This document shows positions 53,801 through 61,638 of a DNA stretch of 64,000 bases, piece by piece. Source of the stretch: an uncultured Blautia sp. (lineage in GTDB: Bacteria; Bacillota; Clostridia; Lachnospirales; Lachnospiraceae); NCBI GenBank assembly GCA_900556555.1, contig USPF01000001.1, positions 3,300-67,299 of the forward strand, in the 5' to 3' direction. Positions within the stretch are counted from its first letter, which is position 1; every line of letters starts with the position of its first letter. The position numbers were made by a program, and so were the translations under genes. The notes under the pieces were generated by a model, which worked only from the letters and a program-made list of their open reading frames with translations, ran no database searches and was not told the origin of the DNA.

Positions 53801-56800
53801 TGAGCATTTGGTGTTCCATTGTCCACATAAGGAACGTACCAGCTTGCAAAGCACACACGGTCAATCTGATATGCGCCCAGATTGTTTACACCAACATCGT
53901 TGACGCTTCGAAGCTCATATCTGTGTCCCGGACGAATGGTCAACTGGTTGTTCCAAAGATCATCCAGTGTTTTCAAATTCATATTTTCCAGTTCCGCAGC
54001 TCCTATGGTGCGCCATGTACTGTTGGAATTATTCCAGCTCTGGTAATTATTAGTAGTTCCATATCTATGCTGCAATGTAATCTGTGCCTGCTGGGCAGGT
54101 GTCAGTTCCAGATAAGCTTTACCCTGCAGATAATCCAGCGTATAAATGGTTTCAAATACTTCTTTATAATAACTCTTGAACTCTTCCTGTGTATTAATTC
54201 TGTCCGGTGTCAGATTTGTAACCATAGAACTGTCTCTTGAATAAGTTTTCATGAAGTTCATGTTGTAATCCACATTCGCCTGATTTGCAAAACCATTGGA
54301 ATAGTCTTCTCCGTTGCGTCCCGGACGTTTCCCTTTATTCTCCATCCAGATCCACATATCTGTAACATGTCCCATTTCATGATTTAAGACTGTTAAGTCA
54401 CCGATAAAGCTAGAGCTGTTGTAGTAAATATAATCATAATTTGGATTTCCGAAAATAACCGCTACTGCACCATTATTACTCTTCCACAGGGTCTGTAACG
54501 GTCTATAAAATTCCTTAAATACATCCTGATTGTGATTCTTATTTGCAGAAGAATCCACAATTAAAAACTTACTGTTATTAACAGAAGCCGCACCGTTTGA
54601 AGCAACATTCACAAAGTTATCATAACTTGTTTTAAAGTCATTGACCTGACTGATAATCTGCTGTTTTTTCTGTTGTCTCCATTCTTCTGTATTCTGGTAT
54701 CCACCGTAAATTTCCAGGTTTCCATATACCAAAGAAGATGGGAAAGAAGCCAGATACAGGTTCTTGGATGTCTTGTAAGATAATACAGGCAATATCAATT
54801 CATTATTTTTTTGTACGGTATTATTCTTTAATATTCTCCATAATCTGGAATTAATCTTTGGATTATTTGCTCTGGCTTCTACAATAATACCACCCTGGAA
54901 GTTATCAATAATCCAATCATTTACATCTGAATAGCCGGCATATGCAGTCATAAAATATTCTACAAAAGAAGCAACATTATTAATTCCTGTATATGAAGAA
55001 ATTCTATTATTATAGAAGAAAGGTGTTTTATTTCCCTGACGTCCATCACTGCTGCTTATTTTTACAATTTCTGTAGGAAGACTTCTCACTGGTTTATCTG
55101 TTTTCAATATGGAATTATCAAAAATAACCACATCTCTAAGATTAATGCCACCAATCTGAAAATCATACCACCGATCTACATAGTTATATGCATAGAGGAA
55201 ATCTTTTAAATATTCATTTATGATAAATGTATCGGTCACAATTTTTTCAGCTACTATACTGTTGCTATTTAACGGATACTGTGGATTAGTAGCTGCCATA
55301 GAAACTAATACCTGTTCCATTTCGTTCTTTACAACTTCATCAAAATTTCTGCGATAGGCTGCCAATACAGAATCACTGTCTCTTTGAGAAACTCTTGTTT
55401 CAATATCTGTATCAAAAGTATAATTCTTCGCTGTATTCAATAAAGTCTGGAACTGCGGTGTTTTTGTATTTACCACATAATTTCTAAAATTAAAGTGTAC
55501 TGGTATCTGGGATACTTTATATGAAGCAATATTCTCTCTTGTATCAATATAAGAAATATTGTAAATCAATGGTGTTGTATTATCCGTAAACTGAATTCTC
55601 AGCTTTTTCACATTTTCCACTGTTTTATCAGATAATGCAACAATACGATTCCCCTGTGCATCCATAGGGTACACTGCCAGCACTACTTTTTTATTTAATA
55701 CATGAGATACATCAACCTGATTTCCATCTTTAATAATTTGCTCACGATGATAAAATGGCATAAATAGTCGAAGATTCTCATAAATCTGTTTACGCTGTAC
55801 ATCATAACCTTGAATCGTTTCCAAACTGTCAAGAGCTGCCGCTGCCTCTACTGTTCTTGTGGCAATTGCACTGATAATTTCTTCCGGCTTTTCCGGTTCT
55901 TCCTGTGGCTCTTCTAATACATCGCTTTGTACTGCTGCCTCCAGATATACAACTTCTTCGGAAGATGGTTTGTCTTCCAGACCATACACATCTCCTTCTG
56001 CCTGGAGACGTGGTCTCTTACCACCAGCTACATCCTCTAAATACCAGATTTTTTCATCCCATGAAAGTGTTGTTAAATAAAAATCTTTGCTTACAATCTG
56101 GTCTGCGGATGCTTTGTCTATTTTCCCACTCATTTCAGAAGCAGATACATTATCCTGAGAGGAAGCTACATCTGAATATTCATAATTTCCTTCATAAGTA
56201 TCTAACGCTGCTTCAGCGGTAATATTTCCTACAAAAGAGTATGCTGCAGGTCCGAAAGAAATATTTTTTTCTACTTTTGTCGGCGCCTCTCCTGCTGTAC
56301 CGCACTCACCAATGAAATTACCTATATTCCTTACAACAGTAACTGCTTCTTCTTTTTCTTCACTCCAGGAGAGCTCACCAAAGTTTTTGCTCAACTGGGA
56401 TTTCTTTACAACTGCGGCAAATCCACCCTGAGAAGTATTGGAACTTTCAAAAGATTTCTGATCTGTTGTTCTTTTTGCATAGGAATTAGTAACAACAGAA
56501 CCATCCAGAATTTCTGCTACAAAGCCACCTGCGTTTTGTCCGTTCACTGTTGCGTTGACAGAGCATTGGTCCACCGTTGTCTTTTTCATTACTGCTACCA
56601 TACCAGCCACAGAACTTTTCCCTGCAACTGTCATATCTCTTACATAGACATTTTTAATTGTCGTTCCTGCTTCGGCTGTTTTTGCTAAAGCCGCAACCTG
56701 ATTCGTACTCTTTTGCTCAATCTTTCCCTGAGTCAGCTTCAGATTTTCTACAGTTGCACCATTTAGCGTTTCAAATAAAGGAGCCTTCTGTCCAATAATC

Positions 56801-58917
56801 TGATGTCCATTTCCTTTTAACAGTCCTCTAAATGTACCAGGAATAATTATATTGCTATTTACTTCTGATAAATCAATATCCGCTGTTAAAGAATAAGCAC
56901 CAGAAAGATCATCTTTCATCTTTTGTAATTCTTCTACAGATGAAATTTCTTTCATCTCCAGCATGGTTGTCATATTCGAGTCACCATTTTTCAGAACAGG
57001 AGTTTTTCCTTCTTTCAGTGGAGTAAAGTCCCAAACTTCTTCACGCCACCCCATTTGTGTATAAAACTCTTTTTCCAAAAGCGTATCAATGGACACTTCC
57101 GATACTTTTGAAAAATGTGCTGCTCTGGCAGTTTCTTTTTTCAATTTGCTTTCTTTTAAGGAATAAAGATCAGAAACCCCCTGAACATTATATTTATCCG
57201 GTGATGATGCACCATCAAACTTATAACCAGATGTACCTGTACTATAGGAAACACTGTTTTTTATCACACCTGTAGCATTTGATTCTCCAATGTTTCCAAT
57301 AAGCCCACCCGGTTCCATAGAATTTCCAGTTCCATTTACCTTTAAAGTAACTGCTGCATAACAATTCGTCACTGAAAAATCATTCTTACAGTTATGCCAA
57401 CCAATGAGTCCACCAATTGCACCATTGGTTTTATTTCCACTAATACTTCCCACTGCATAGGAATTTTCCACAATATTCGGTCCATGTTGCTGATTGGACA
57501 TCTGCCCAATTAAACCGCCTGTCGTATTGAAAGAACCTGTAATTTCCAGATTAGTTGAACATTTGCTTACTTTAGCATAGTCCATACGTCCTACTAATCC
57601 GCCAAGAAGCTGTCTGCTGTCAGAAGTTTTCAAACTACCGCTGACATGAACGCCTTCAATCACTGCATTCTTTTCTGCTTTATTGGTCAGAACTCCACCA
57701 CCTGCATCTCCATATTTATTTGCCTTAGTGATAGAGACATTTTCCAACTTAACATTTTTTACTGTACCACCGGAAACAACTCCAAATAAAGTAGTATTTA
57801 ACCCTTTAATTTTATATCCTTTTCCATCAAAAGTACCGGTGAAATTTGGAATCAGGAAGTCTTCTCCCTGCACTGCGCTGGCATCAATATCATGTTCTAA
57901 AGTATACGTTCCACTTGGATTTTCTTTAATTTTGTCAATTAAAGACTGCATAGTGATGTATTTTGTGGATGCCTCTCCTTCAGAAACAGTTCCAAATTCA
58001 ACGATGGCCCCCTGTTTCGTCTGATTAGCTCCTTCAGTAACATAATGATCCAATTTCAATTCAAAACTAACTTGATTGTTCTCCGCTACAATCACCTTAG
58101 AAATACCTGCAAACAATTCCGGCTGATCTTCCATCTCTACTTTTATCAGATATTCTTCTTTTTTAAAACTATCCACTGTAAAATGAGAAATCTCTTCTAT
58201 TCCAGCCTCACTTCCTGTTTGATGATATAAAGTCACACCAGAAACTTTCCCCATCTGAAAAGGAATCTTTTTCTCTTCTTCTGGTATATCTTCCGGTTGT
58301 TCTACCGGATGCAAAATATTGTCACGAAGCCATTGTTTGTTTTCTTCAGTCTCTTCTCCTGCTACAGCTTCTTTTGCAATCTGATATACCTGACGATCTA
58401 TCGTATCATCACTGTACAGAATTTCTGTTTCCTTTTTTAAACTTCCGTCTTCCTGTTCAACACTTCTCGTAATTTCCACATATGCTCTTGCTGCATAGTC
58501 ATTTTTATATCTTTCTTTCGCAAGATTTACCAAAACAGCAGTAAAATAAATTCGGTCATCCTGTTCTGCAAATTTCTTCACTGCCGGTACTTTTGCCGGC
58601 TTATATACAGAACCGTTATAAAGATATTTTCCATCAAGTTTCAGTTCCTGCTCTCCCAAATATAGCTTCGGAAGCAAAACGATACCATATTGAACCGTCG
58701 CACCACTTTGTTCTAATTCTTGAAGATAAGATTTTTTAATACACCCTATCATTCGTAATCCCATAGGAGTAATGGTACGAATTTGTCCGCCTACCATCTG
58801 TATATTTGCATCTGTTATTTCAGGTGCAGATGCTTTTACTGGAACAATATTCTGACTAAAAATTAAAATCATCAATAAAAGTATCCATACACCTAATCTC
58901 TTTTTCCTTTGTATCAT
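47884..58917 (-). CDS. Giant secreted M26-type zinc metalloprotease with beta-helix (GLUG-like) modules
   Basis: A 3,677-residue secreted protein. Residues 1-29 are a signal peptide (VWILLLMILIFSQNIVPVKA); residues 30 to about 230 form an N-terminal domain (GGQIRTITPMGLRMIGCI). Two GLUG-like modules (about 320-1000) precede a metalloprotease region (about 1010-1840) with HEMGH at 1513-1517 and Glu1537, 24 residues after the first His, the spacing I recall for IgA1-protease-type M26 enzymes. Six more modules follow (1840-3575). Each opens with a strand like 'tpeeFmki...pGkYiLmnDIsL' and contains GELDGNG...I.GL...LF. The tail (3580-3677) is Pro/Glu-rich. No LPXTG motif or C-terminal anchor. It lies 18 nt after the stalk-protein gene. 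Confidence 0.88.
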   Translation of the reverse strand: MIQRKKRLGVWILLLMILIFSQNIVPVKASAPEITDANIQMVGGQIRTITPMGLRMIGCIKKSYLQELEQSGATVQYGIVLLPKLYLGEQELKLDGKYLYNGSVYKPAKVPAVKKFAEQDDRIYFTAVLVNLAKERYKNDYAARAYVEITRSVEQEDGSLKKETEILYSDDTIDRQVYQIAKEAVAGEETEENKQWLRDNILHPVEQPEDIPEEEKKIPFQMGKVSGVTLYHQTGSEAGIEEISHFTVDSFKKEEYLIKVEMEDQPELFAGISKVIVAENNQVSFELKLDHYVTEGANQTKQGAIVEFGTVSEGEASTKYITMQSLIDKIKENPSGTYTLEHDIDASAVQGEDFLIPNFTGTFDGKGYKIKGLNTTLFGVVSGGTVKNVKLENVSITKANKYGDAGGGVLTNKAEKNAVIEGVHVSGSLKTSDSRQLLGGLVGRMDYAKVSKCSTNLEITGSFNTTGGLIGQMSNQQHGPNIVENSYAVGSISGNKTNGAIGGLIGWHNCKNDFSVTNCYAAVTLKVNGTGNSMEPGGLIGNIGESNATGVIKNSVSYSTGTSGYKFDGASSPDKYNVQGVSDLYSLKESKLKKETARAAHFSKVSEVSIDTLLEKEFYTQMGWREEVWDFTPLKEGKTPVLKNGDSNMTTMLEMKEISSVEELQKMKDDLSGAYSLTADIDLSEVNSNIIIPGTFRGLLKGNGHQIIGQKAPLFETLNGATVENLKLTQGKIEQKSTNQVAALAKTAEAGTTIKNVYVRDMTVAGKSSVAGMVAVMKKTTVDQCSVNATVNGQNAGGFVAEILDGSVVTNSYAKRTTDQKSFESSNTSQGGFAAVVKKSQLSKNFGELSWSEEKEEAVTVVRNIGNFIGECGTAGEAPTKVEKNISFGPAAYSFVGNITAEAALDTYEGNYEYSDVASSQDNVSASEMSGKIDKASADQIVSKDFYLTTLSWDEKIWYLEDVAGGKRPRLQAEGDVYGLEDKPSSEEVVYLEAAVQSDVLEEPQEEPEKPEEIISAIATRTVEAAAALDSLETIQGYDVQRKQIYENLRLFMPFYHREQIIKDGNQVDVSHVLNKKVVLAVYPMDAQGNRIVALSDKTVENVKKLRIQFTDNTTPLIYNISYIDTRENIASYKVSQIPVHFNFRNYVVNTKTPQFQTLLNTAKNYTFDTDIETRVSQRDSDSVLAAYRRNFDEVVKNEMEQVLVSMAATNPQYPLNSNSIVAEKIVTDTFIINEYLKDFLYAYNYVDRWYDFQIGGINLRDVVIFDNSILKTDKPVRSLPTEIVKISSSDGRQGNKTPFFYNNRISSYTGINNVASFVEYFMTAYAGYSDVNDWIIDNFQGGIIVEARANNPKINSRLWRILKNNTVQKNNELILPVLSYKTSKNLYLASFPSSLVYGNLEIYGGYQNTEEWRQQKKQQIISQVNDFKTSYDNFVNVASNGAASVNNSKFLIVDSSANKNHNQDVFKEFYRPLQTLWKSNNGAVAVIFGNPNYDYIYYNSSSFIGDLTVLNHEMGHVTDMWIWMENKGKRPGRNGEDYSNGFANQANVDYNMNFMKTYSRDSSMVTNLTPDRINTQEEFKSYYKEVFETIYTLDYLQGKAYLELTPAQQAQITLQHRYGTTNNYQSWNNSNSTWRTIGAAELENMNLKTLDDLWNNQLTIRPGHRYELRSVNDVGVNNLGAYQIDRVCFASWYVPYVDNGTPNAQTFRRNGYELAGMYGYSDGLVEYLSGKTRTGDLEYFKKKTQDQNFSFETYRKNKNTEIQKKIAEQKLQGNPYFDEEALIEYLKQNMINYGNSIGSGASNLGNTLNNIKESRENVFRYLQRITNEFRSPVYGTADARNAVTISTAEEFMEKITANPNGFYVLEQDISMKDIPLKNNVYINKTFIGKLEGNGHKIIDAEGPLFAKIANSYVSDLSIINKSGETKDWLGAQRQFTILVNEKKEETVKDITSLEELKTLGENKYTKYVLKNDIDATSATDTAVIKGTFEGQLDGGNFAITGLKRPLFEKVDDAVITNLKIKDVEISNQGSKNAAITKESNHTTFANLSLENIQITGESYNAAISGYDYTGSTFSKIQIRKAQITGAKNYNAAFVGRASGSDISNVAVIESKVVLSGTDCGGFIGEGKNLNIHHVYSDSDVHVETYTDNQGRTNSAGFIGNLAGKSKVQYVFAAGTIENKTQTELYNFLGTPNVLETMVSDAFVRDNAGGKPNITETTGNRLSTVTVEQTKKSEFYRTSMNLNEEIWNLELVGMKGYPELLGMEKKEIISVSTPEEFMKMKEFPTQEYHLTADINLSDVEQTEVLIPQFSGVLDGQHHTITGLKVPLFGQMNGRVSNLAISNNQLEISKDEAGMFADEMTGATVEKVLIYNSKISNTTGKAAGFAGTVNNTTLKDIFVHGSVQTASTASGFVLNSNGTTVENIYTNVRVNGTEGAGFLVSSTGENTYKNICSVGDVAANMHKLSGDITQITNGYEFAASNGIASASGTGSVKNVGKEVWTKDFYMTTLGLDSEVWNAEQADTNGYPSLKDFTVQTEPMKVEIHTLGDVQKMNRVPEGKFVLTADLSFEGADNSFVTETFTGTLNGGNHAVSGINSAFFQILSGTVENLQFRNILVNNESSGANVLAVETKNATVKNLHFNGITLRGAGYTGIIGKDMRSTFNQISIQNVDMTANSEYAGVLAANASQSQMMDILVAKTQVKTSSSYVGGLIGNADTVSIQKAFVDAELNIPYTVSPANTAAFIGLATGESKVTYSTVAGGVYPEDPSTSRYKLMYMKNNSDLNELKAFTKCFINTDTPGYDSVGSDPQGVINDKLLTADFYANSMQLSSDVWDWSKVSQNGHPGLKTMPTEGVRPPDTEKKPEEEAPLQQNVPAGYQAIRTVEELLAIRDGSGKYILMNSISLYGKKAQNGSFLGNFRGELDGNGLTIRELYGAPLFDTLSGTVNNLKVSDAKVEVWNSNQGANAIAKTLNGAKISRLALKNILVAGGENTGVLAGTAQNSTVSEVWAEGLNVNPYGPLFGQDPDITVGGLIAQINGGCHISDSYVGGEITVNNKNQGGLFGVNDYYSGGYTVKQIVSNMRTKSTAKQTNGSGFIGHVYYGNDGWLNNSIAIGEAGEDSTKGSIGKAYNFTSTKGPALTTGLSNCYEVMGGGMSNTSSGNLDEATEYKNPDFYRNTLKFDSAKWNFASVEKNGYPTLTWIAGEEPLPALPQGSKVTEHPVLTTNTAGYTEIRTPADFMKIADNPSGKYILMNNISLEQVRLPEGQTSYIMKCFEGELDGNNQVIHGLRVSLFDSISGTTRQEATVKNLRIQNVFVDAGMKTEYGFTRRGEANALAREISYGDLNSIYMNCVQLNGGMNTAALGGLVKETYIGKVWLEGIDINSKIDPTELVGFNLVGGAIASLSGYNSKLEDSYVSGNIIMDNNEQGGAVGKINAAVVRNVITNVEARSNKPATWPEKSGFLGAVSTRGTYGTRWYLDRCISIGNAGDNYKFLGRNLTAVTTDNVNKCYEYTKVTGNSNVSDNTIQNGTLLKIDNIHDVSFYRDTLSFNDDTDGADTQAWDFSSVETKGYPTLTWLLTYDGLEATLVDEPLPEEGEELEDQDASKEIAEEEAAPEEENPQEEPETILPEEQPVLPEQEDNLPEGTEENQPETNQGEESTAPPAENTHENTQEEENIT

Positions 58918-58935
58918 CCTTTTCCAAATCCTTCC

Positions 58936-59541
58936 TTAATATATTCCGGTAATCCATCCAGGTTCATTCACCTGTGGTAAAGCAGGCTTAGATGGCTGTT
59001 CATCTGGTTCTGATGGTTTTTCGTCTGGTTTTGACGGCCGCTCATCTGGTTCTGATGGTTTTTCATCTGGTTTTGACGGCCGCTCATCTGGTTCTGATGG
59101 TTTTTCGTCTGGTTTTGACGGCTGCTCATCTGGTTCTGATGGTTTTTCGTCTGGTTTTGACGGCCGCTCATCTGGTTTTGATGGTTTCTTGTTCGGTTCG
59201 GATAATTTATCCGATTCTGTTGGTTTTTTGTCTGACTCAGACACTTTCTCATCTAACTTTGATGATTTATTTGAACTTAAATTTTTTGAAGCATCCTTTT
59301 TTATCTCCTGTTTTTCTTTCCAGGGCACTTTCTCACCTTCAAAAAGATTTTCTACATCTACAACATTATCTTTTGCATTTATACTTTCGATTTCTGCTAC
59401 CTCATCGGATACCGTCTGATTTTCCGCACCGAATGTTCTCTTATTATGATGCTTCTGTATATATATTCCAGCACCTAACGCCAAACACGCTACAATACCT
59501 ACGGTAACACCACCTATAATCATTTTCTTCTGTTTTTTCAT
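58936..59541 (-). CDS. Membrane-anchored stalk protein with Lys-Pro-Asp-Glu repeats
   Basis: A 201-residue protein. An N-terminal membrane helix (MIIGGVTVGIVACLALGAGIYI) with basic flanks serves as anchor. It is followed by a charged linker with Ser/Lys (residues 30-110), and a 14-residue repeat KPDEKPSEPDE(R/Q)PS carried about four times. The tail is QPSKPALPQVNEPGWITGIY. Lys/Pro/Glu-rich stalks are suited to cross the cell wall, and the aromatic tail may be exposed or a docking tag. First gene of the protease/peptide locus, directly upstream of the giant metalloprotease. Confidence 0.75.
   Translation of the reverse strand: MKKQKKMIIGGVTVGIVACLALGAGIYIQKHHNKRTFGAENQTVSDEVAEIESINAKDNVVDVENLFEGEKVPWKEKQEIKKDASKNLSSNKSSKLDEKVSESDKKPTESDKLSEPNKKPSKPDERPSKPDEKPSEPDEQPSKPDEKPSEPDERPSKPDEKPSEPDERPSKPDEKPSEPDEQPSKPALPQVNEPGWITGIY
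59000..59185. repeat. 42-bp coding tandem repeat in the stalk-protein gene
   Basis: A 42-bp unit (beginning TTTTGACGGCCGCTCATCTG on the plus strand) recurs about four times with few changes, mostly in the CGC/TGC codon. It encodes the KPDEKPSEPDE(R/Q)PS unit. Near-identity of copies suggests recent expansion and length variation between strains. Confidence 0.85.
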
Positions 59542-59565
59542 ATATCTCCTTTGTCTTTACATAAA

Positions 59566-59608
59566 TATAACTGGAGAGTTGTTAAAAAAAACAGCAAGAC
59601 TCCAGTTA
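59566..59608 (-). promoter_or_regulatory. 5' leader hairpin of the protease/peptide locus
   Basis: ATAACTGGAG and CTCCAGTTAT form a 10-bp stem with an inner region of TTGCTG and AACAAC. It lies between the promoter and the ribosome binding site of the stalk gene, and no T tract follows. Possible mRNA-stabilising or regulatory element. Confidence 0.5.
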
Positions 59609-59639
59609 TGATTTCTGTTAAAATATTATTTTCAATGAT

Positions 59640-59668
59640 AATATACTTTGTTTTTTTTCTTTATGCAA
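59640..59668 (-). promoter_or_regulatory. Promoter of the protease/peptide locus
   Basis: Minus strand TTGCAT (59663-59668), 17-nt spacer, TATATT (59640-59645). It would start an mRNA with an approximately 92-nt leader before the stalk-protein ATG. The surrounding 405-nt gap (59542-59946) is very AT-rich and shows otherwise only the leader hairpin and the guaB terminator. Confidence 0.65.
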
Positions 59669-59864
59669 GTCTTTTTTATTAAAAAAATCAAAATTTGACT
59701 ATTTTACTATAGTTTCTATCTATAAGCCCATTTTTCGCAATGGATATTCCCAAATTTTCATAGATTAAGATGCCGATAAGAAACTTATTCTTAATTTGAA
59801 AAATAGTGGAAAAGATGTAGAGGCTGTGAAAAAAGACAGAATACACTTGTGGTGTAATGCTAAA

Positions 59865-59897
59865 CCCCGGCAGTGCCCTTTGAAGGCACTGCCGGGG
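59865..59897 (-). terminator. Terminator after guaB
   Basis: CCCCGGCAGTGCC and GGCACTGCCGGGG form a 13-bp GC-rich stem with a short loop; minus strand TTTAGCATT follows, a weak T tract. Confidence 0.75.
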
Positions 59898-59946
59898 AAG
59901 TATCCCAAAGTTGTATTTATTTTAAGATATTTTACTTCTTTAGTCT

Positions 59947-61439
59947 TTACCTCTTATCTCTCAAGGTGACATCGTGTGCCCCGCCCTCTACAATACTTGT
60001 AGCGGAAACTAATGTAATCTTGGCTTTTTCCTGTAATTCTGGTATGGTCAGTGCACCGCAGTTGCACATGGTAGAGCGTACCTTGCTGAGAGTCAGTCCC
60101 ACATTATCTTTCAGGCTTCCTGCATATGGCACCAGGGAATCTACACCTTCTTCAAAGGAGAGTTTTTTGTCTCCTCCCATATCATACCGCTGCCAGTTTC
60201 TGGCTCTTGCACTTCCCTCTCCCCAGTATTCTTTCATATAACTTCCGTTAATATTCACTCGTTTGGTTGGGCTTTCATCAAATCTGGCAAAATATCTTCC
60301 AAGCATGATGAAATCTGCACCCATGACCAGTGCCAGGGTAATATGATAATCATGGACAATACCGCCATCCGAACAAATTGGAACATAGATACCTGTTTCT
60401 TTGTAATACTCATCTCTGGCCTTTGCAACTTCAATCAGGGCTATTGCCTGTCCACGTCCGATTCCCTTCTGTTCTCTTGTGATACAGATTGCACCTCCGC
60501 CGATTCCGACTTTTACGAAATCTGCACCGGCCTCTGCCAGGAAACGGAAACCATCGCCATCCACAACATTTCCTGCTCCTACTTTGACTTTATCACCATA
60601 ATTCTCACGGATATAATCAATAGTAATCTTCTGCCACTCTGAAAATCCTTCTGAGCTGTCAATACACAGGGCATCTGCTCCAGCTTCCACAAGTGCAGGC
60701 ACACGTTCCCGGTAATCTCTGGTATTGATTCCTGCACCAACCATATAACGTTTAGAATCGTCAATCAACTCATTTTCATTCTTTTTGTGCGTATCGTAAT
60801 CCTTGCGGAATACTAAGTAAACTAATTCCTGCTTGTCATTTACCAGAGGCAGGCAGTTAATCTTATGCTCCCAGATGATATCATTGGCTTCTTTCAGAGA
60901 AGTTTCTTCACTGGCATAGACTAAATCCTCAAATTTTGTCATAAATTCTGCCACTGGCATATCACGTCCCATTCTTGTTACACGGTAATCCTTGTTGGTA
61001 ACAAGCCCCAAAAGTTTTCCATTTGCCTGTCCGTTCTCTGTGACCGCCACAGTGGAATGTCCTGTTTTTTCTGTAATATCCAGAACATCTCCAAGTGTCA
61101 TGTCCGGGGATACATTAGAATCACTTACCACAAAACCTGCATGGTATCTCTTAACTTTGCGAATCATTTCTGCCTGGCTTTCCACTGGCTGAGATCCATA
61201 AATAAAGGACATTCCGCCTTCCTGTGCCAGAGCTACTGCCAGACGGTCATCCGATACAGACTGCATGATTGCAGAAACCATAGAATGTTAATAGAAAGAG
61301 CAGGTTCATCTCCCCTTTTAAACTTCACAAGTGGGGTTTTCAGACTCACTGCTGACGGAATACACTTGGATGAAGAATATCCCGGAATCAATAGATACTC
61401 ACTAAAGGTTCTGGACGGTTCGGAATAATAAAATGCCAT
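59947..61439 (-). pseudogene. guaB: Inosine 5'-monophosphate dehydrogenase, split by a single-base frameshift
   Basis: GuaB makes XMP from IMP. The N-terminus ([20 protein letters not shown]) runs from 61439 in one frame; the rest, from [20 protein letters not shown] to the end, is in the next frame (59947-61281). At 61281-61286 the minus strand reads AACATTCTATGG where NIPM requires AACATTCCTATGG, so one C seems missing. The remainder is intact: CBS domain pair, [17 protein letters not shown] with the catalytic Cys, and [15 protein letters not shown]. Either a sequencing/assembly error or a real inactivating mutation. Confidence 0.9.
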
Positions 61440-61503
61440 GTTTGTTTTTCCTCCTTACTAATCTGTTTAAGTTTTATGTTCGTACAAAATATACCAAAAA
61501 AGG

Positions 61504-61544
61504 TAGTTGGTTATTATATTATCGAACCAGCTACCTTCTGTCAA
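61504..61544 (-). promoter_or_regulatory. guaB promoter inside an inverted repeat
   Basis: Minus strand TTGACA (61539-61544), 17-nt spacer and TAATAT (61516-61521). Between and around them lies the inverted repeat GGTAGcTGGTT...AACCAaCTACC, whose centre is the -10. It could be an operator, or a second terminator for glgD read-through since TTTTTTGG follows. Confidence 0.7.
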
Positions 61545-61572
61545 TATGACCTTATTTAATCTTCTGTCCTAT

Positions 61573-61626
61573 CAAAAAAGGATGCCGTATCAAATACTAC
61601 TTCATACGACATCCTCTTTTTATTTT
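61573..61626 (-). terminator. Terminator after glgD
   Basis: GAGGATGTCGTAT pairs with ATACGGCATCC around an AT-rich loop; TTTTTTGATAGG follows on the minus strand, 13 nt beyond the glgD stop. Confidence 0.85.
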
Positions 61627-61638
61627 TCTATTTACTTT

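Noticed and set aside
47884-58917. Cell-wall sortase anchoring of the giant protease
   Set aside because: No LPXTG-type motif, C-terminal helix or basic tail; the C-terminus is only Pro/Glu-rich.
59000-59185. CRISPR array from regularly spaced repeats
   Set aside because: The 42-bp units are contiguous, in frame and encode protein; there are no unique spacers.
58992-59507. Plus-strand hydrophobic repeat frame (VLTAAHLVLMVFR)
   Set aside because: It is the complement of the KPDE repeat; the repeat explains both frames, and only the minus strand has a ribosome binding site and membrane anchor.
59740-59860. Decayed gene fragment with a KKLILNLKNSGKDVEAVKKD frame
   Set aside because: Short, no start or ribosome binding site, no recognisable family; probably chance in AT-rich intergenic DNA.
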